From the NCBI RefSeq assembly GCF_003966265.1, contig NZ_RXNV01000011.1, forward strand, positions 62,001 through 126,000: a stretch of DNA of 64,000 bases. The letters run 5' to 3'. The first letter of the stretch is position 1; each line of letters begins with the position of its first letter. The notes under the pieces are model-generated. The model was not told where the DNA came from. It did no database searches and saw only the letters and a list, made by a program, of their open reading frames with translations. Shown here in pieces: positions 24,713 through 33,765 of the stretch. This stretch comes from Shewanella atlantica (GTDB taxonomy: Bacteria; Pseudomonadota; Gammaproteobacteria; Enterobacterales; Shewanellaceae). A program made the translations under genes and the position numbers.

Positions 24713-25903
24713 TTGTCTGCTTTTTATCATAGATGTCGCTATTTCTTTCTTCCTCTGCTTGCCACTGCTTTTTCAATCGGCTTGCTTCAGTTTACTCAAG
24801 CCGATTGGCAAATTTGGCAGGGAAGTATCGACCAGCTTCCTTTTTGGCTTCTCGTCACTACAACCGCCCTTGCACTGCAATTTAATCGTAGCCGTTTAGC
24901 CTATCTCGCTATGCTGCTGTTGCTGTTTTATGCAGAAACACAGCACCAACTCGTTCCCTCGTCTCTTAGTTCGTACACTGAAGCACTCTTTCTAGGCGGG
25001 GCATTAATTATCACCTGTTTCTCCTTCTTCAAAGATAGGGGGCTACTCTCTCCCCACACTCTGGTTAGGCTTTTCGCAATTTGCATCAGCTTTGTCATGG
25101 CCTACGGTTGGCTATGGGGAATTGAACATTTTCAAGCAGAGATCACTGCTAAGTCACCTTTGAGTCTCTCCTTTCAACTGCAAGCGGCTCTCCCCTTATA
25201 CCTATGCGGTCTTCTCCTGTTAATTCGTACTCTATGGCAAACGAATCTGGTCAATACATCGATACTCATCACCTTCGTCATATGGGTGCTTAATAATTTA
25301 ACCCCCGGGCAGCTTCCACTTTCCGTGCTTTTTTCGGCACTCGCGGTCATATATCTGTTTACTATCTTAATCGACTCCTACTTCCTCGCTTACCGCGATG
25401 AACTCACAGGGCTCGCATCGAGACGGGCACTCTATAACTTAGTGCTCTCCCTTGGCCGAAAATACAGTGTAGCTATGCTCGATATCGATCATTTTAAAAA
25501 GTTTAATGACACTTATGGCCACGATGTTGGCGATCAGGTGTTAAAACTCGTTGCCGCAAAAATGGCTCGCGTATCCGGAGGCGGCAAGGTATTCAGATAC
25601 GGGGGTGAAGAGTTCACCATCGTCTTTCCCCGCAAAGACACGGACTCGGTTATCGATCACCTCGAAGATGTCAGAGAGTCCATCGAGGAGTATCGAATAG
25701 TATTACGGGACGATAAACGCAAGCAAAATACGAAAGCAAAGCGTAATGCTGCCAGCAAGTCAAACAAGAAAACCGTCAGCGTAACTATCTCCATAGGGGT
25801 TGCCGAAAGGCAAGGTGGTGAGACGTTCGAACAAACGATGAAGGAAGCGGATAAGGCCCTCTATAGAGCCAAGAAGAAAGGGCGCAACCAGATCTGTACC
25901 TGA
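24713..25903 (+). CDS. Membrane diguanylate cyclase (GGDEF)
   Basis: Synthesises cyclic-di-GMP. The start is taken as TTG 24713, with GAGG at 24703-24706 six bases upstream; the frame also has a TTG at 24680 inside the decamer repeat, but no ATG until well into the membrane domain. The N-terminal half has about six hydrophobic helices and no known sensor fold. The catalytic domain holds DELTGLASRRAL and DIDHFKKFNDTYGHDVGDQVL, with GGEEF at residues 297-301, so it should be active. The inhibitory RxxD site is absent (SGGG in its place). A lysine-rich insertion (about residues 330-353) precedes the last strand. Confidence 0.9.
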   Translation: MSAFYHRCRYFFLPLLATAFSIGLLQFTQADWQIWQGSIDQLPFWLLVTTTALALQFNRSRLAYLAMLLLLFYAETQHQLVPSSLSSYTEALFLGGALIITCFSFFKDRGLLSPHTLVRLFAICISFVMAYGWLWGIEHFQAEITAKSPLSLSFQLQAALPLYLCGLLLLIRTLWQTNLVNTSILITFVIWVLNNLTPGQLPLSVLFSALAVIYLFTILIDSYFLAYRDELTGLASRRALYNLVLSLGRKYSVAMLDIDHFKKFNDTYGHDVGDQVLKLVAAKMARVSGGGKVFRYGGEEFTIVFPRKDTDSVIDHLEDVRESIEEYRIVLRDDKRKQNTKAKRNAASKSNKKTVSVTISIGVAERQGGETFEQTMKEADKALYRAKKKGRNQICT

Positions 25904-25929
25904 GTTGATTCGCACATCTACAAATGAAA

Positions 25930-25959
25930 GTCCCGACAAGATACCTATCTTGTCGGGAC
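25930..25959. terminator. Hairpin between convergent diguanylate cyclase and HlyD genes
   Basis: A perfect 14 bp stem GTCCCGACAAGATA / TATCTTGTCGGGAC with a 2 nt loop lies between convergent genes. T-runs are weak, so termination is likely but not certain. Confidence 0.65.
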
Positions 25960-25973
25960 GAATACCAATGACA

Positions 25974-27197
25974 TCAAATAGAATAGAAGTAATAGATTTG
26001 CGACTTCATCCTGATGATGATCCCTCTAATCACATCAAGAAATGCGAGAAAAGAGATAGGTTTCTCACCCGAGATCCACGCCAGTCCGACCGAGCCAACC
26101 GGAATATCATAATCCTCAGTTTCATTTAATTTCAGTCGCACAAAATGATGTTTATTATTCAGGTTCTGTCCGGTCGTCTGACGGACATTATCATCACGGG
26201 CAAACAGACTTCCCTGGGACTCTCCTGTCGCTTCGATGATCCCCTCGACCTCTGCATTAAACACCTTTCCCGGATAGACTGCCGATGCAAACTCGGCATT
26301 CTGACCGACTTTTACGTTACGAATAGCCTGATGGTTAACCCGCATCAGCACATACTTTTCATTGGTATACATCTGTATGCGCGGCACCATGCCAACAAAC
26401 TGTCCCTCTCGCATAATATAGTTCGTCAGATAACCATCTGCCGGAGCATAGACCTTAGTGTTATCTAAGTTCCATTGAGCCTGAGCAACGCTCTCAACCT
26501 CACTCATATAATCTGACTCGCTACTCTTAACTGCTAACTCAGCTTTTTCAATATTCAGCTTTGCCTTATGCTCGGCCAAACTTGCCTTATCAATTTGAGA
26601 GCTATATGTATGTACATTGGCCTTGGCCAGATCTATTCCATTCGTCTGCTCATCCATTTGGCTCGCCGTAATGGTATTTGGAACGACTCGATTCTGCTCG
26701 ATATACCGTTCCAACATTTTCTGTTTCCAAAGTAGATCTTTGGTTGCTGCCGCTAACTGGTTTTTGACTATCTCGATATCGGTTATCGCGGTCTGATACT
26801 CTTTATTAGCCAGCTTCACATCCTCTTTAGCCACCGACAGGGACACATTGGCAGACTCTTTAGCAACCAGAGCCTTATTGAGCGCTATCTGATAGGTCTC
26901 ATCATCGAGTTCATAGATTAACTGCCCTGCCTCAATCTTCTGATTAGGCTCAACATAGATCTGTTTCACCTGACCTTTGATTTGACTCGAAGCCGGTCTG
27001 AGTTGAATATGTGGTGACTGCACCAAGGAGCCCCCGGATAGATCCATAGGAGTGAAATTCAACAGACCAACCCACACAAACAGTAACCACCCACCGCCGC
27101 CCACATAAGCAAAACTCTTACTATATTTGTTCCACGGCATACCGACCATGCGGAGCAGGTAGATGAAAAGCGCCCATACGGCTAAACCTTCAAGCAT
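25974..27197 (-). CDS. HlyD-family membrane-fusion protein (YiaV-like)
   Basis: 407-residue adaptor. Two N-terminal hydrophobic segments (LAVWALFIYLLRMVGMP and GGGGWLLFVWVGLLNF) are followed by a biotinyl-lipoyl half motif (GQVKQIYVEPNQKIEAGQLI), a long helical hairpin (about 130-260) and a second lipoyl half (KVYAPADGYLTNYIMREGQF). It overlaps the 3' end of a DUF3302 gene by 8 bp, the pairing known for E. coli yiaW-yiaV. No transporter or outer-membrane channel is adjacent, so its pump partner and substrate are unknown. Confidence 0.9.
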   Translation of the reverse strand: MLEGLAVWALFIYLLRMVGMPWNKYSKSFAYVGGGGWLLFVWVGLLNFTPMDLSGGSLVQSPHIQLRPASSQIKGQVKQIYVEPNQKIEAGQLIYELDDETYQIALNKALVAKESANVSLSVAKEDVKLANKEYQTAITDIEIVKNQLAAATKDLLWKQKMLERYIEQNRVVPNTITASQMDEQTNGIDLAKANVHTYSSQIDKASLAEHKAKLNIEKAELAVKSSESDYMSEVESVAQAQWNLDNTKVYAPADGYLTNYIMREGQFVGMVPRIQMYTNEKYVLMRVNHQAIRNVKVGQNAEFASAVYPGKVFNAEVEGIIEATGESQGSLFARDDNVRQTTGQNLNNKHHFVRLKLNETEDYDIPVGSVGLAWISGEKPISFLAFLDVIRGIIIRMKSQIYYFYSI

Positions 27198-27525
27198 TAT
27201 TTCTCTCCTCTACGCTGCTTTGCCTATTTTCACTTGGCTCATGCCAGATATCCCGAAGACGTCGCAATGCTTTCTCACCATCGATAAAGGCCACAAACAC
27301 AGCTAATACCCATACCCAATGCCAGACAAAGCCGATCCAGGTGAGCGCCGTAATCAGCCCTATCTGATGATGATCCTCTTTATGAGCTTTATTGATAGGC
27401 AATTCATGGATTTTCCAAAAACCTATGGCCAACGCTGTAACAGTGCCAACCATGACAACCAAGGCCACAACATGCAGCGCCGTATCTGCGCCAGTATCGA
27501 CAAATGGCATACCGAGTAAACTCAT
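27190..27525 (-). CDS. DUF3302 inner-membrane protein (YiaW-like)
   Basis: 111 residues with two membrane helices (ALHVVALVVMVGTVTALAIGF and a Trp-rich WIGFVWHWVWVLAVFVAFI). It precedes and overlaps the HlyD-like gene, a pair conserved in enterobacteria. Function unknown; probably a small membrane partner of the adaptor. Confidence 0.85.
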   Translation of the reverse strand: MSLLGMPFVDTGADTALHVVALVVMVGTVTALAIGFWKIHELPINKAHKEDHHQIGLITALTWIGFVWHWVWVLAVFVAFIDGEKALRRLRDIWHEPSENRQSSVEERNNA

Positions 27526-27661
27526 GAAAATGGTCTCTTAAATTTAAACAAGAGGGTTAGTTTGACGTTTATCCGATAACGAACAAGACGTAAGGTCTAT
27601 TTGTATCATTTTTGAATCATTAATGATTAAATTAGCCTTCAATAACTAAGCTGTTGCTGCT

Positions 27662-28678
27662 ATGAAATTTAATACCTCCTTTATTCGCGTCTGTTATGTG
27701 AAACCCATTTTCGAGGGCGTCGAGCAAGTTTACGGCTTTAATCACCGGGCCCTTTCTATTCCAGATACCCTGATGAATGAGCCTATGGCCTTGATCCCAT
27801 TTACTGAGGTTGGTAAGTGGCTATCTAAATTAGCTCTTCTTACCCAAGACCCCGCTTACATAGTTAAACTGCATCAACAGCTAAACTTCGCCAGGCTCGA
27901 TATCAGCGGTATAGACCTGTTATCGACCCCGGATCTGGCCATGAGCATACGCCGTATCAACTATGGCATCGTCAGCCTACAATCCGGTGCCAGTTACTAT
28001 GTCAGCATGTCCGGTAAGATAATGAAGTGGTGCTATAAAAATCCCTACGCCTTTAAGCAGGAGAAAAGCTACGATTCACTCAGGGTCGCCATCATGCTGC
28101 TCAATGCACTACGCCACTTTCTAGGTGACAAGTATCATCCGATTCAGGTACGTGTCAGTGGTTCGGCCGTCGCACAACAAGAGACTGAAAACCTGTTTAA
28201 CTGCCCGGTGATCTGGAACGCTGCCCAAACGGAAATTTGGCTGGAGCTTGATGATATGCTGCAGCCTTTGATAGAGCCGCAGTTAGCAAACAGCCCGGTA
28301 ACCATGACACGTTCACTATTTGAAAAGTACCTCAATATGCCGCAACCTCATGACACCCCGAAGGTACTTTTCGAAATGGTGAATTATGCAAGATTCTATG
28401 GTCTGCCCAAGATCGAAGATATTGCCCAACTCTTCAATATCTCTAAGCAACAGCTGCAGAGACGATTGCAGCAACAAGGCTTTACCTTTTCTGCCTTGTG
28501 TAGTTACATTTACAGCAATCAAGCCATCAAATATATGCTCGATGGTAAGAGTGTCGCGGAGATTAGTCCGCTGCTGGGATATGCGAACCAGCAAAGCTTC
28601 AGTCGAGCCTTTAAACGACTCAGAAAATGTACCCCCCAGCAGTATCTAGACCGTCTCAACCGAAACGAGCCTGATTAG
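27662..28678 (+). CDS. AraC-family transcriptional regulator
   Basis: 338 residues. The C-terminal double helix-turn-helix is clear: IEDIAQLFNISKQQLQRRLQ and then VAEISPLLGYANQQSFSRAF, ending TPQQYLDRLN. The N-terminal 200 residues resemble the ligand domain of OruR/ArgR-type AraC regulators. It is divergent from the DUF3302-HlyD pair, 136 bp apart, and is the obvious candidate to control them (inference). The effector is unknown. Confidence 0.9.
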   Translation: MKFNTSFIRVCYVKPIFEGVEQVYGFNHRALSIPDTLMNEPMALIPFTEVGKWLSKLALLTQDPAYIVKLHQQLNFARLDISGIDLLSTPDLAMSIRRINYGIVSLQSGASYYVSMSGKIMKWCYKNPYAFKQEKSYDSLRVAIMLLNALRHFLGDKYHPIQVRVSGSAVAQQETENLFNCPVIWNAAQTEIWLELDDMLQPLIEPQLANSPVTMTRSLFEKYLNMPQPHDTPKVLFEMVNYARFYGLPKIEDIAQLFNISKQQLQRRLQQQGFTFSALCSYIYSNQAIKYMLDGKSVAEISPLLGYANQQSFSRAFKRLRKCTPQQYLDRLNRNEPD

Positions 28679-28704
28679 TCCGGCTCTTCAACTAAATCAG
28701 AGGC

Positions 28705-28735
28705 AAAAAAAAGCCCTCGTCGAGGGCTTTTTTTT
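28705..28735. terminator. Bidirectional rho-independent terminator
   Basis: Stem GCCCTCG / CGAGGGC with a 1 nt formal loop, flanked by eight As and eight Ts, between the convergent AraC regulator and transporter genes. Confidence 0.95.
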
Positions 28736-28754
28736 CGCTATTTAGTGTATCAGC

Positions 28755-30011
28755 TTAGCCATATACGGGCAGTAACTCTGCCATTGCAAGCAGATGACAC
28801 GCCCCGGTGAGGACACCAAATAAAATGACGATGGCGATAACAAATGTCCCGCCCGGCACTTTAAAAGTCTCGCTGTTTGGATAAAGCTTTCTGGCTTTAT
28901 AGGCCATCATAGCAGGCACAATGGCCGCCCAGATAGTCGCTGCCAGTGCCGCAAAACCTATTGCAATCAGGAAGCCATCAGGGAATAACAGACCAAGCAC
29001 TGTCGGAGGCAGGAAGGTTACCGCTGCCGTTTTTAAACGACCGCTACGAGACTCGTCGAAACCAAATAGATCGGCCAGGTAATCGAATAATCCTAAGGTC
29101 ACGCCTAAGAAAGAGGAAGCCACTGCCAGATTAGCAAACACCGTTAGCATGGTCGTTAACCAGCCACTGCTCATCACATCCGATAGGGCACCAACCAGTA
29201 CCCCCATATTGCCGCCCTGGGCAATAATATCGACAAAATTACTGCGTGGGATGTTCCCCATGGTCGCCACTAACCAGCAAACATAGATAACGAAGGCTAT
29301 CAGGGTCCCGGTAACAATCGCCTTAATAATGGTACTGGCGTCTTTGCCATAATATTTAACCAGGCTAGGCACATTACCATGATAACCGAAGCTCACTAAT
29401 CCAAAGGGAATAGCCGCCAACATATAGGGCAGGTAACGGCTCTCACCATCCGGTGTGAACAGCTTCACCGTATCAATCTCTATCAGTAAATTACCAACGG
29501 CGAGAAAGAAAGTGATAATCATACCGCCAAGCATAATGGTTGTGATCCTATCCACGGCCTTAGTGCTGATAAAGACGATAAAGGCTAAACCCAGCGCAAA
29601 TACCAAACCGGCAATGCTTTGTGGCAGTTCGATCCCCGCAGCCTCTAAACTGTGATTAACGATAGAGCCGCCACCACTAATATAAGCATAAGCCAGGATA
29701 TAGAGTACGAATGCGATAGATAATCCATTCACGATCCGCCAGAAGTTACCTAAGGTTTCCCGTGTTAAAGTATCGAAGCTATCACCGGGTTCGAAGTGTA
29801 GGTTGGTTTCGAGTAACAACAGCCCCGACACCAACATGCAAAACCAGACACCTAACATCATCACAAGTGAATAGGAAAACCACATTCCGGCGCCCACAAC
29901 AGGCAATGAGAACATTCCTGCTCCCACGGCGGTTCCTGCGATGATCATAGCTCCACCAAGCAAAGATTTACTCGCTGCTCCATCCTTAACAGCGTTCATA
30001 TGGTTAGCCAT
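28755..30011 (-). CDS. Aromatic amino acid transporter (TyrP/Mtr family)
   Basis: Inner-membrane proton symporter of the HAAAP family, 418 residues with about 11 membrane helices. The first helix has the family signature GGAMIIAGTAVGAGMFSLPV; FGYHGNVPSLVKYYG is the other conserved block. Whether it prefers tyrosine or tryptophan cannot be told from this reading. Its ATG overlaps the plsB stop (TAATG), suggesting coupling; an alternative ATG lies four codons later. Confidence 0.9.
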   Translation of the reverse strand: MANHMNAVKDGAASKSLLGGAMIIAGTAVGAGMFSLPVVGAGMWFSYSLVMMLGVWFCMLVSGLLLLETNLHFEPGDSFDTLTRETLGNFWRIVNGLSIAFVLYILAYAYISGGGSIVNHSLEAAGIELPQSIAGLVFALGLAFIVFISTKAVDRITTIMLGGMIITFFLAVGNLLIEIDTVKLFTPDGESRYLPYMLAAIPFGLVSFGYHGNVPSLVKYYGKDASTIIKAIVTGTLIAFVIYVCWLVATMGNIPRSNFVDIIAQGGNMGVLVGALSDVMSSGWLTTMLTVFANLAVASSFLGVTLGLFDYLADLFGFDESRSGRLKTAAVTFLPPTVLGLLFPDGFLIAIGFAALAATIWAAIVPAMMAYKARKLYPNSETFKVPGGTFVIAIVILFGVLTGACHLLAMAELLPVYG

Positions 30012-32434
30012 TAATCTTTATGCTCCGCAGTCACACTATCGACAATCGTCTGCCTGACAGAAGAACGCAGCAAGCCATTCGCTCGCTCCCGTATTCTTTG
30101 GACATCGCCTTGATTGCCGTTATCAGACAGGTAACCCAGCTCCTTAAGCTTGACGCTAAGGGCACCATAAAGTTTCTTATCATAAAACTCAGGTGCTGTA
30201 ATACCATGTAGCGCGCCTAGTCTCTGTGCTAGCTTATGGCTGTCACGCTCAAGTTCGGAACGCTCCATCTTGGGGCAAACCGCCAACAGGTTGAAGATAA
30301 TTGCGTAACGCTGCAACGTTTCACCGACGGTACCGGCGAGCAGTAAGAGTTGATTCACTTCGGTCTCGACGATACTGAAACCATCGTCCTCAGTAATCAG
30401 CCCTTGAGCGATAAACAGATCCAGGATCTGACCGACAAGCTCACCTGTATCTTCTACTCCCATAAATAACTCTGCCTGAAGCAGAGGGTAGAAGTCGTTG
30501 ATGATATCGATAATCTCGGCTCTTGAGATATGCTCATGCTGAGTCAGACAGCTGGCAACCAGAGAAGGGATCACCATCAGGTGGATAATGTTATTACGAT
30601 AGTAGGTCATAGCAACGGCAATACTATCGTCGATCGAGATAATATCTCCTAGAGGATCACTATCAAGCTTGATCTTCTTAAGCTCTAATCCCTGTTGAAC
30701 CAATGACTTACCATCACCTTCGACCACAGAGGTATAGGAGGTGTAAGGCAGATCCTTAAGCAGCTTCAGATAGAGATCCAGCTGTTTCTCCAACTGTGCT
30801 CTTTCGAGTGCATTTTGTTCCGAAGCCAGTAATACCAGACTGGTCAAGGTCACGGAGCTGACCGCTGCAGCATCATTAATATTGGTCATAACCTGATTTG
30901 CCAAGGTATTCACCATGGGCGTCAACCACTTAGGCTTCTGCTCAGGCTCGTTGGCAATCTCTTCTTTCCAATCGGGCTTCTGTTCATTTAGAAAAGTATG
31001 CAGCGTGATTGGCTTACCGAAATTCACATAGCCTTGGCCAAAGTTGCCTAACTTACGCAGGGCTCCAAAGACCTGCCAGACAGACTCTTTCTTTTTCTTC
31101 TTGCCACTGAGCTCCTTATGGTATGTCGCCACCTCCATCACATGATCATAACCGAGATAGACAGGAACAAGAGTCACAGGGCGCTTCATGCCTCGAAGAA
31201 CGCTATTAAGCGTCATAGCCAGCATACCTGTCTTAGGCGCGAGTAATCTTCCGGTGCGCGAACGTCCCCCTTCGGTGAAGTACTCGACCGAATAGCCTTT
31301 GGTGAAAAGCTGATCTAAATATTCGCGGAAAACGGCGGTATAAAGTTTGTTCCCTCTGAAGCTGCGGCGAATAAAGAAGGCGCCACCTCTACGGAACATG
31401 GGGCCTGCAGGCCAGAAGTTCAGGTTAATTCCTGCTGCGATATGAGGAGGAACCATTCCCTGATAATAGAGAATATAGGAGAGCAGCAGATAGTCCATAT
31501 GACTACGATGACATGGCACATAGATGATCTCGTGGCCATCATGATGCAGCTGTCGAACCTCTTCCGCACCTTTAATGTTGATGCCTTTATAGAGTTTATT
31601 CCACAACCAGGTCAGAAAGCGCTCGGCAATTCGAACCAGGCTATCGGAATAGTCTGCGGCGATCTCATCCAGATACTCCATCGCTTTCGCTCTGGCTTCA
31701 ACTTCGGTGATCTTCTTACTCGTCGCTTCTTCCTGAATCGCCTTCTTCAGGGTCTCGGAATTAATGAGCGCATGGAACAGTGCCTGCCTCTTAGGCAGAA
31801 CCGGTCCCGTCATCACCTTACGCTGTCGACTAAAATGAACTCTGGCCACTCGAGCCAGCTTCTGCGCAATACGCTTATCGGTGCCATGCTCATCGGCCAT
31901 ATAGCGCAATGAAACGGCATTCGAAAACTGCACAAAGTTATGTCGTCCCAAGAAGAGGATCATCAGACACTTTCTGAGCCAGGTGGGGTTTTCACGCTCG
32001 AGTACCGCAGCCTTCATGGTGTCGTCTTCTTTTCCCGGAGTTCTTCCCCAGTAGAGACTGACAGGCACAAGCTGAATATCGAGCTCAGGACGCTCTTTAT
32101 GGATCTTCAGCAGACCCATAAAGCTATTCAGAAAGAAATGATTGCTCTCTCTCTTACCCATCAAGGGTTTAGCGCCTTCAAGACAAACCACTCTCGGCGT
32201 CGATTCGCCACCGACTTCGAGAGGCTCATAAGGACTTGGAAGACCTAGATCTGCGGTGATTTCACTTAAGGCTGCAATATCACTGAGAGACTCAGTTTTC
32301 ATCACATAAGCGAGAGGTTTATCCGGATCTAAATTAAGATCTTTAAAGGGTTCATGGGGCACAACAATAGTGTGTACCAACTTGTTCTGTAACCAGCGTA
32401 ATGATTTAAACCAAAGAGAGTCTTGTTTGGACAT
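30011..32434 (-). CDS. plsB: Glycerol-3-phosphate acyltransferase PlsB
   Basis: Inner-membrane enzyme for the first step of phospholipid synthesis: acyl transfer from acyl-ACP or acyl-CoA to glycerol-3-phosphate. 807 residues, the standard length. The catalytic HX4D motif is His309/Asp314 in HRSHMDYLLL; block II is GAFFIRRSF, block III EGGRSRTGRLL, block IV VTLVPVYLGYDHV. It is divergent from lexA across 150 bp, and plsB-lexA adjacency is common in gammaproteobacteria. Confidence 0.97.
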   Translation of the reverse strand: MSKQDSLWFKSLRWLQNKLVHTIVVPHEPFKDLNLDPDKPLAYVMKTESLSDIAALSEITADLGLPSPYEPLEVGGESTPRVVCLEGAKPLMGKRESNHFFLNSFMGLLKIHKERPELDIQLVPVSLYWGRTPGKEDDTMKAAVLERENPTWLRKCLMILFLGRHNFVQFSNAVSLRYMADEHGTDKRIAQKLARVARVHFSRQRKVMTGPVLPKRQALFHALINSETLKKAIQEEATSKKITEVEARAKAMEYLDEIAADYSDSLVRIAERFLTWLWNKLYKGINIKGAEEVRQLHHDGHEIIYVPCHRSHMDYLLLSYILYYQGMVPPHIAAGINLNFWPAGPMFRRGGAFFIRRSFRGNKLYTAVFREYLDQLFTKGYSVEYFTEGGRSRTGRLLAPKTGMLAMTLNSVLRGMKRPVTLVPVYLGYDHVMEVATYHKELSGKKKKKESVWQVFGALRKLGNFGQGYVNFGKPITLHTFLNEQKPDWKEEIANEPEQKPKWLTPMVNTLANQVMTNINDAAAVSSVTLTSLVLLASEQNALERAQLEKQLDLYLKLLKDLPYTSYTSVVEGDGKSLVQQGLELKKIKLDSDPLGDIISIDDSIAVAMTYYRNNIIHLMVIPSLVASCLTQHEHISRAEIIDIINDFYPLLQAELFMGVEDTGELVGQILDLFIAQGLITEDDGFSIVETEVNQLLLLAGTVGETLQRYAIIFNLLAVCPKMERSELERDSHKLAQRLGALHGITAPEFYDKKLYGALSVKLKELGYLSDNGNQGDVQRIRERANGLLRSSVRQTIVDSVTAEHKD

Positions 32435-32541
32435 TTTTCTTATGCAATGTGAGCCATGTTAATAACTGCATAGAATACCAGAAAATGAACTGGGATACCC
32501 AAAACCTTAAAACTTGGTTAATACTTGCGCTGAAAGAAATA

Positions 32542-32557
32542 CTGTATATACTAACAG
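32542..32557 (+). promoter_or_regulatory. LexA (SOS) box 1
   Basis: CTGTATATACTAACAG fits the CTGT-N8-ACAG consensus with intact CTG and CAG ends. It lies 28 bp before the lexA ATG. Confidence 0.93.
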
Positions 32558-32560
32558 TTA

Positions 32561-32576
32561 CTGTATAGAAAGACAG
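32561..32576 (+). promoter_or_regulatory. LexA (SOS) box 2
   Basis: CTGTATAGAAAGACAG, again CTGT-N8-ACAG. It starts 19 bp after box 1 and ends 8 bp before the lexA ATG, so LexA there would overlap the Shine-Dalgarno region (AGACAGGATT). The double-box layout matches E. coli lexA autoregulation. Confidence 0.92.
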
Positions 32577-32584
32577 GATTCACC

Positions 32585-33205
32585 ATGAGACCATTAACAC
32601 CAAGACAAGCCGAGATCCTTGAGCTGATTAAACGTAATATTGCAGATACAGGCATGCCGCCTACCCGTGCAGAGATTGCGAAACGTTTGGGATTCAAAAG
32701 TGCCAATGCTGCAGAAGAACACCTTAAGGCATTAGCTAAAAAAGGCTGTATTGAGATTATGCCAGGTACTTCTCGTGGTATTAGACTGACTCAAGCCAAT
32801 GAAACCGAAGAGGAACTTGGCTTGCCTTTGATAGGTCAGGTTGCCGCAGGTGAACCAATACTGGCTCAAGAACATGTCGAACAACATTATCAGGTAGACC
32901 CTACAATGTTTCGCCCAAGTGCCGACTTTCTACTGAGAGTACGTGGGGACAGCATGAAGAATATTGGTATTCTGGAGGGGGACCTTCTTGCCGTTCATAA
33001 AGCCGAACAGGCTCGCAATGGTCAGGTTGTTGTCGCCCGTGTAGAAGATGATGTCACGGTAAAACGTTTTGAAAAAAAAGGTAGCATCGTCTACCTACAT
33101 GCCGAAAATGAAGACTACTCTCCAATTGTCGTCGATCTTACCAGTGAGAGTTTAAGCATCGAAGGCTTAGCTGTCGGAGTCATCAGAAACGGAGACTGGC
33201 AATGA
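32585..33205 (+). CDS. lexA: LexA, SOS repressor and self-cleaving protease
   Basis: 206 residues. The N-terminal winged helix starts MRPLTPRQAEILELIKRNI, with the recognition region NAAEEHLKALAKKGCIE. The cleavage site is Ala88-Gly89 in VAAGEP; catalytic Ser123 (GDSMKN) and Lys160 (VTVKRF) are present, so RecA-stimulated self-cleavage is expected. It is preceded by two SOS boxes and overlaps sulA by 4 bp. Confidence 0.98.
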   Translation: MRPLTPRQAEILELIKRNIADTGMPPTRAEIAKRLGFKSANAAEEHLKALAKKGCIEIMPGTSRGIRLTQANETEEELGLPLIGQVAAGEPILAQEHVEQHYQVDPTMFRPSADFLLRVRGDSMKNIGILEGDLLAVHKAEQARNGQVVVARVEDDVTVKRFEKKGSIVYLHAENEDYSPIVVDLTSESLSIEGLAVGVIRNGDWQ

Positions 33206-33714
33206 ACTCATTAATTGGCAATAGTCCACGTCACCCTGGTTTATGGGTAAATCTTGAAGATCCATTATCGAATGAACTGCAAGGCTGTACAGTCTCTTCA
33301 GTAACGACTCATACCCAAGGGCGTGATGAATTACAGATGCTGAGTGGCCAACTGGCTTCATTGAGTCATCAAGGTCAGTGGATTGTGCTGATTAGTCCTC
33401 CAAACATAGGTTACAAACAGATGTTAACCGATGCCGGAGTGAGAATGGATAGAGTCCTGCTCGTTCACGCCAAAGATGAAGTTGAAACCCTGTGGGCGAT
33501 GGAAAAAGCACTCACAAGTGGTACATCCAGTGCGGTTATCAGTTGGACCCAATCCCTAGATGCAAGAGATAATCGTCGCCTACAGATCGTCGCAAAAAGT
33601 GCTCGCGCCGTCGGTATTGTGATTGAAGATGCGAATAGCCACTTACATGGAAAAGCCCATATGAACGGCGTCGAGGCATTTAATCAACCCAGTTTATTTG
33701 GTTCATTACATTAG
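33202..33714 (+). CDS. sulA: SulA, SOS cell-division inhibitor
   Basis: 170-residue protein of the SulA/RecA-like fold that blocks FtsZ polymerisation after DNA damage. Conserved segments are QWIVLISPPNIGYKQMLTDA and the following RMDRVLLVHAKD, ALTSGTSSAVISW and RRLQIVAKSARAVGIV. Its ATG overlaps the lexA stop (ATGA), forming a lexA-sulA operon under the same SOS boxes, as in Pseudomonas and Vibrio relatives. Confidence 0.93.
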   Translation: MNSLIGNSPRHPGLWVNLEDPLSNELQGCTVSSVTTHTQGRDELQMLSGQLASLSHQGQWIVLISPPNIGYKQMLTDAGVRMDRVLLVHAKDEVETLWAMEKALTSGTSSAVISWTQSLDARDNRRLQIVAKSARAVGIVIEDANSHLHGKAHMNGVEAFNQPSLFGSLH

Positions 33715-33742
33715 CCTAAATTATTCATTGCTTTATATTACG

Positions 33743-33765
33743 GCCCCCTCGTTAGGGGCTTTTTT
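33743..33765 (+). terminator. Rho-independent terminator of lexA-sulA
   Basis: GCCCC / GGGGC stem with a 7 nt loop, followed by six Ts, about 30 bp after the sulA stop. Confidence 0.88.

Noticed and set aside
24594..24776. 60-codon minus-strand ORF rich in Ile-His-Asn-Ser
   Set aside because: Translation of the decamer repeat on the opposite strand; low complexity and no start signals.
25905..26129. 74-codon plus-strand ORF after the diguanylate cyclase
   Set aside because: Runs through a terminator hairpin and antisense to the HlyD-like gene, whose frame is clearly coding.
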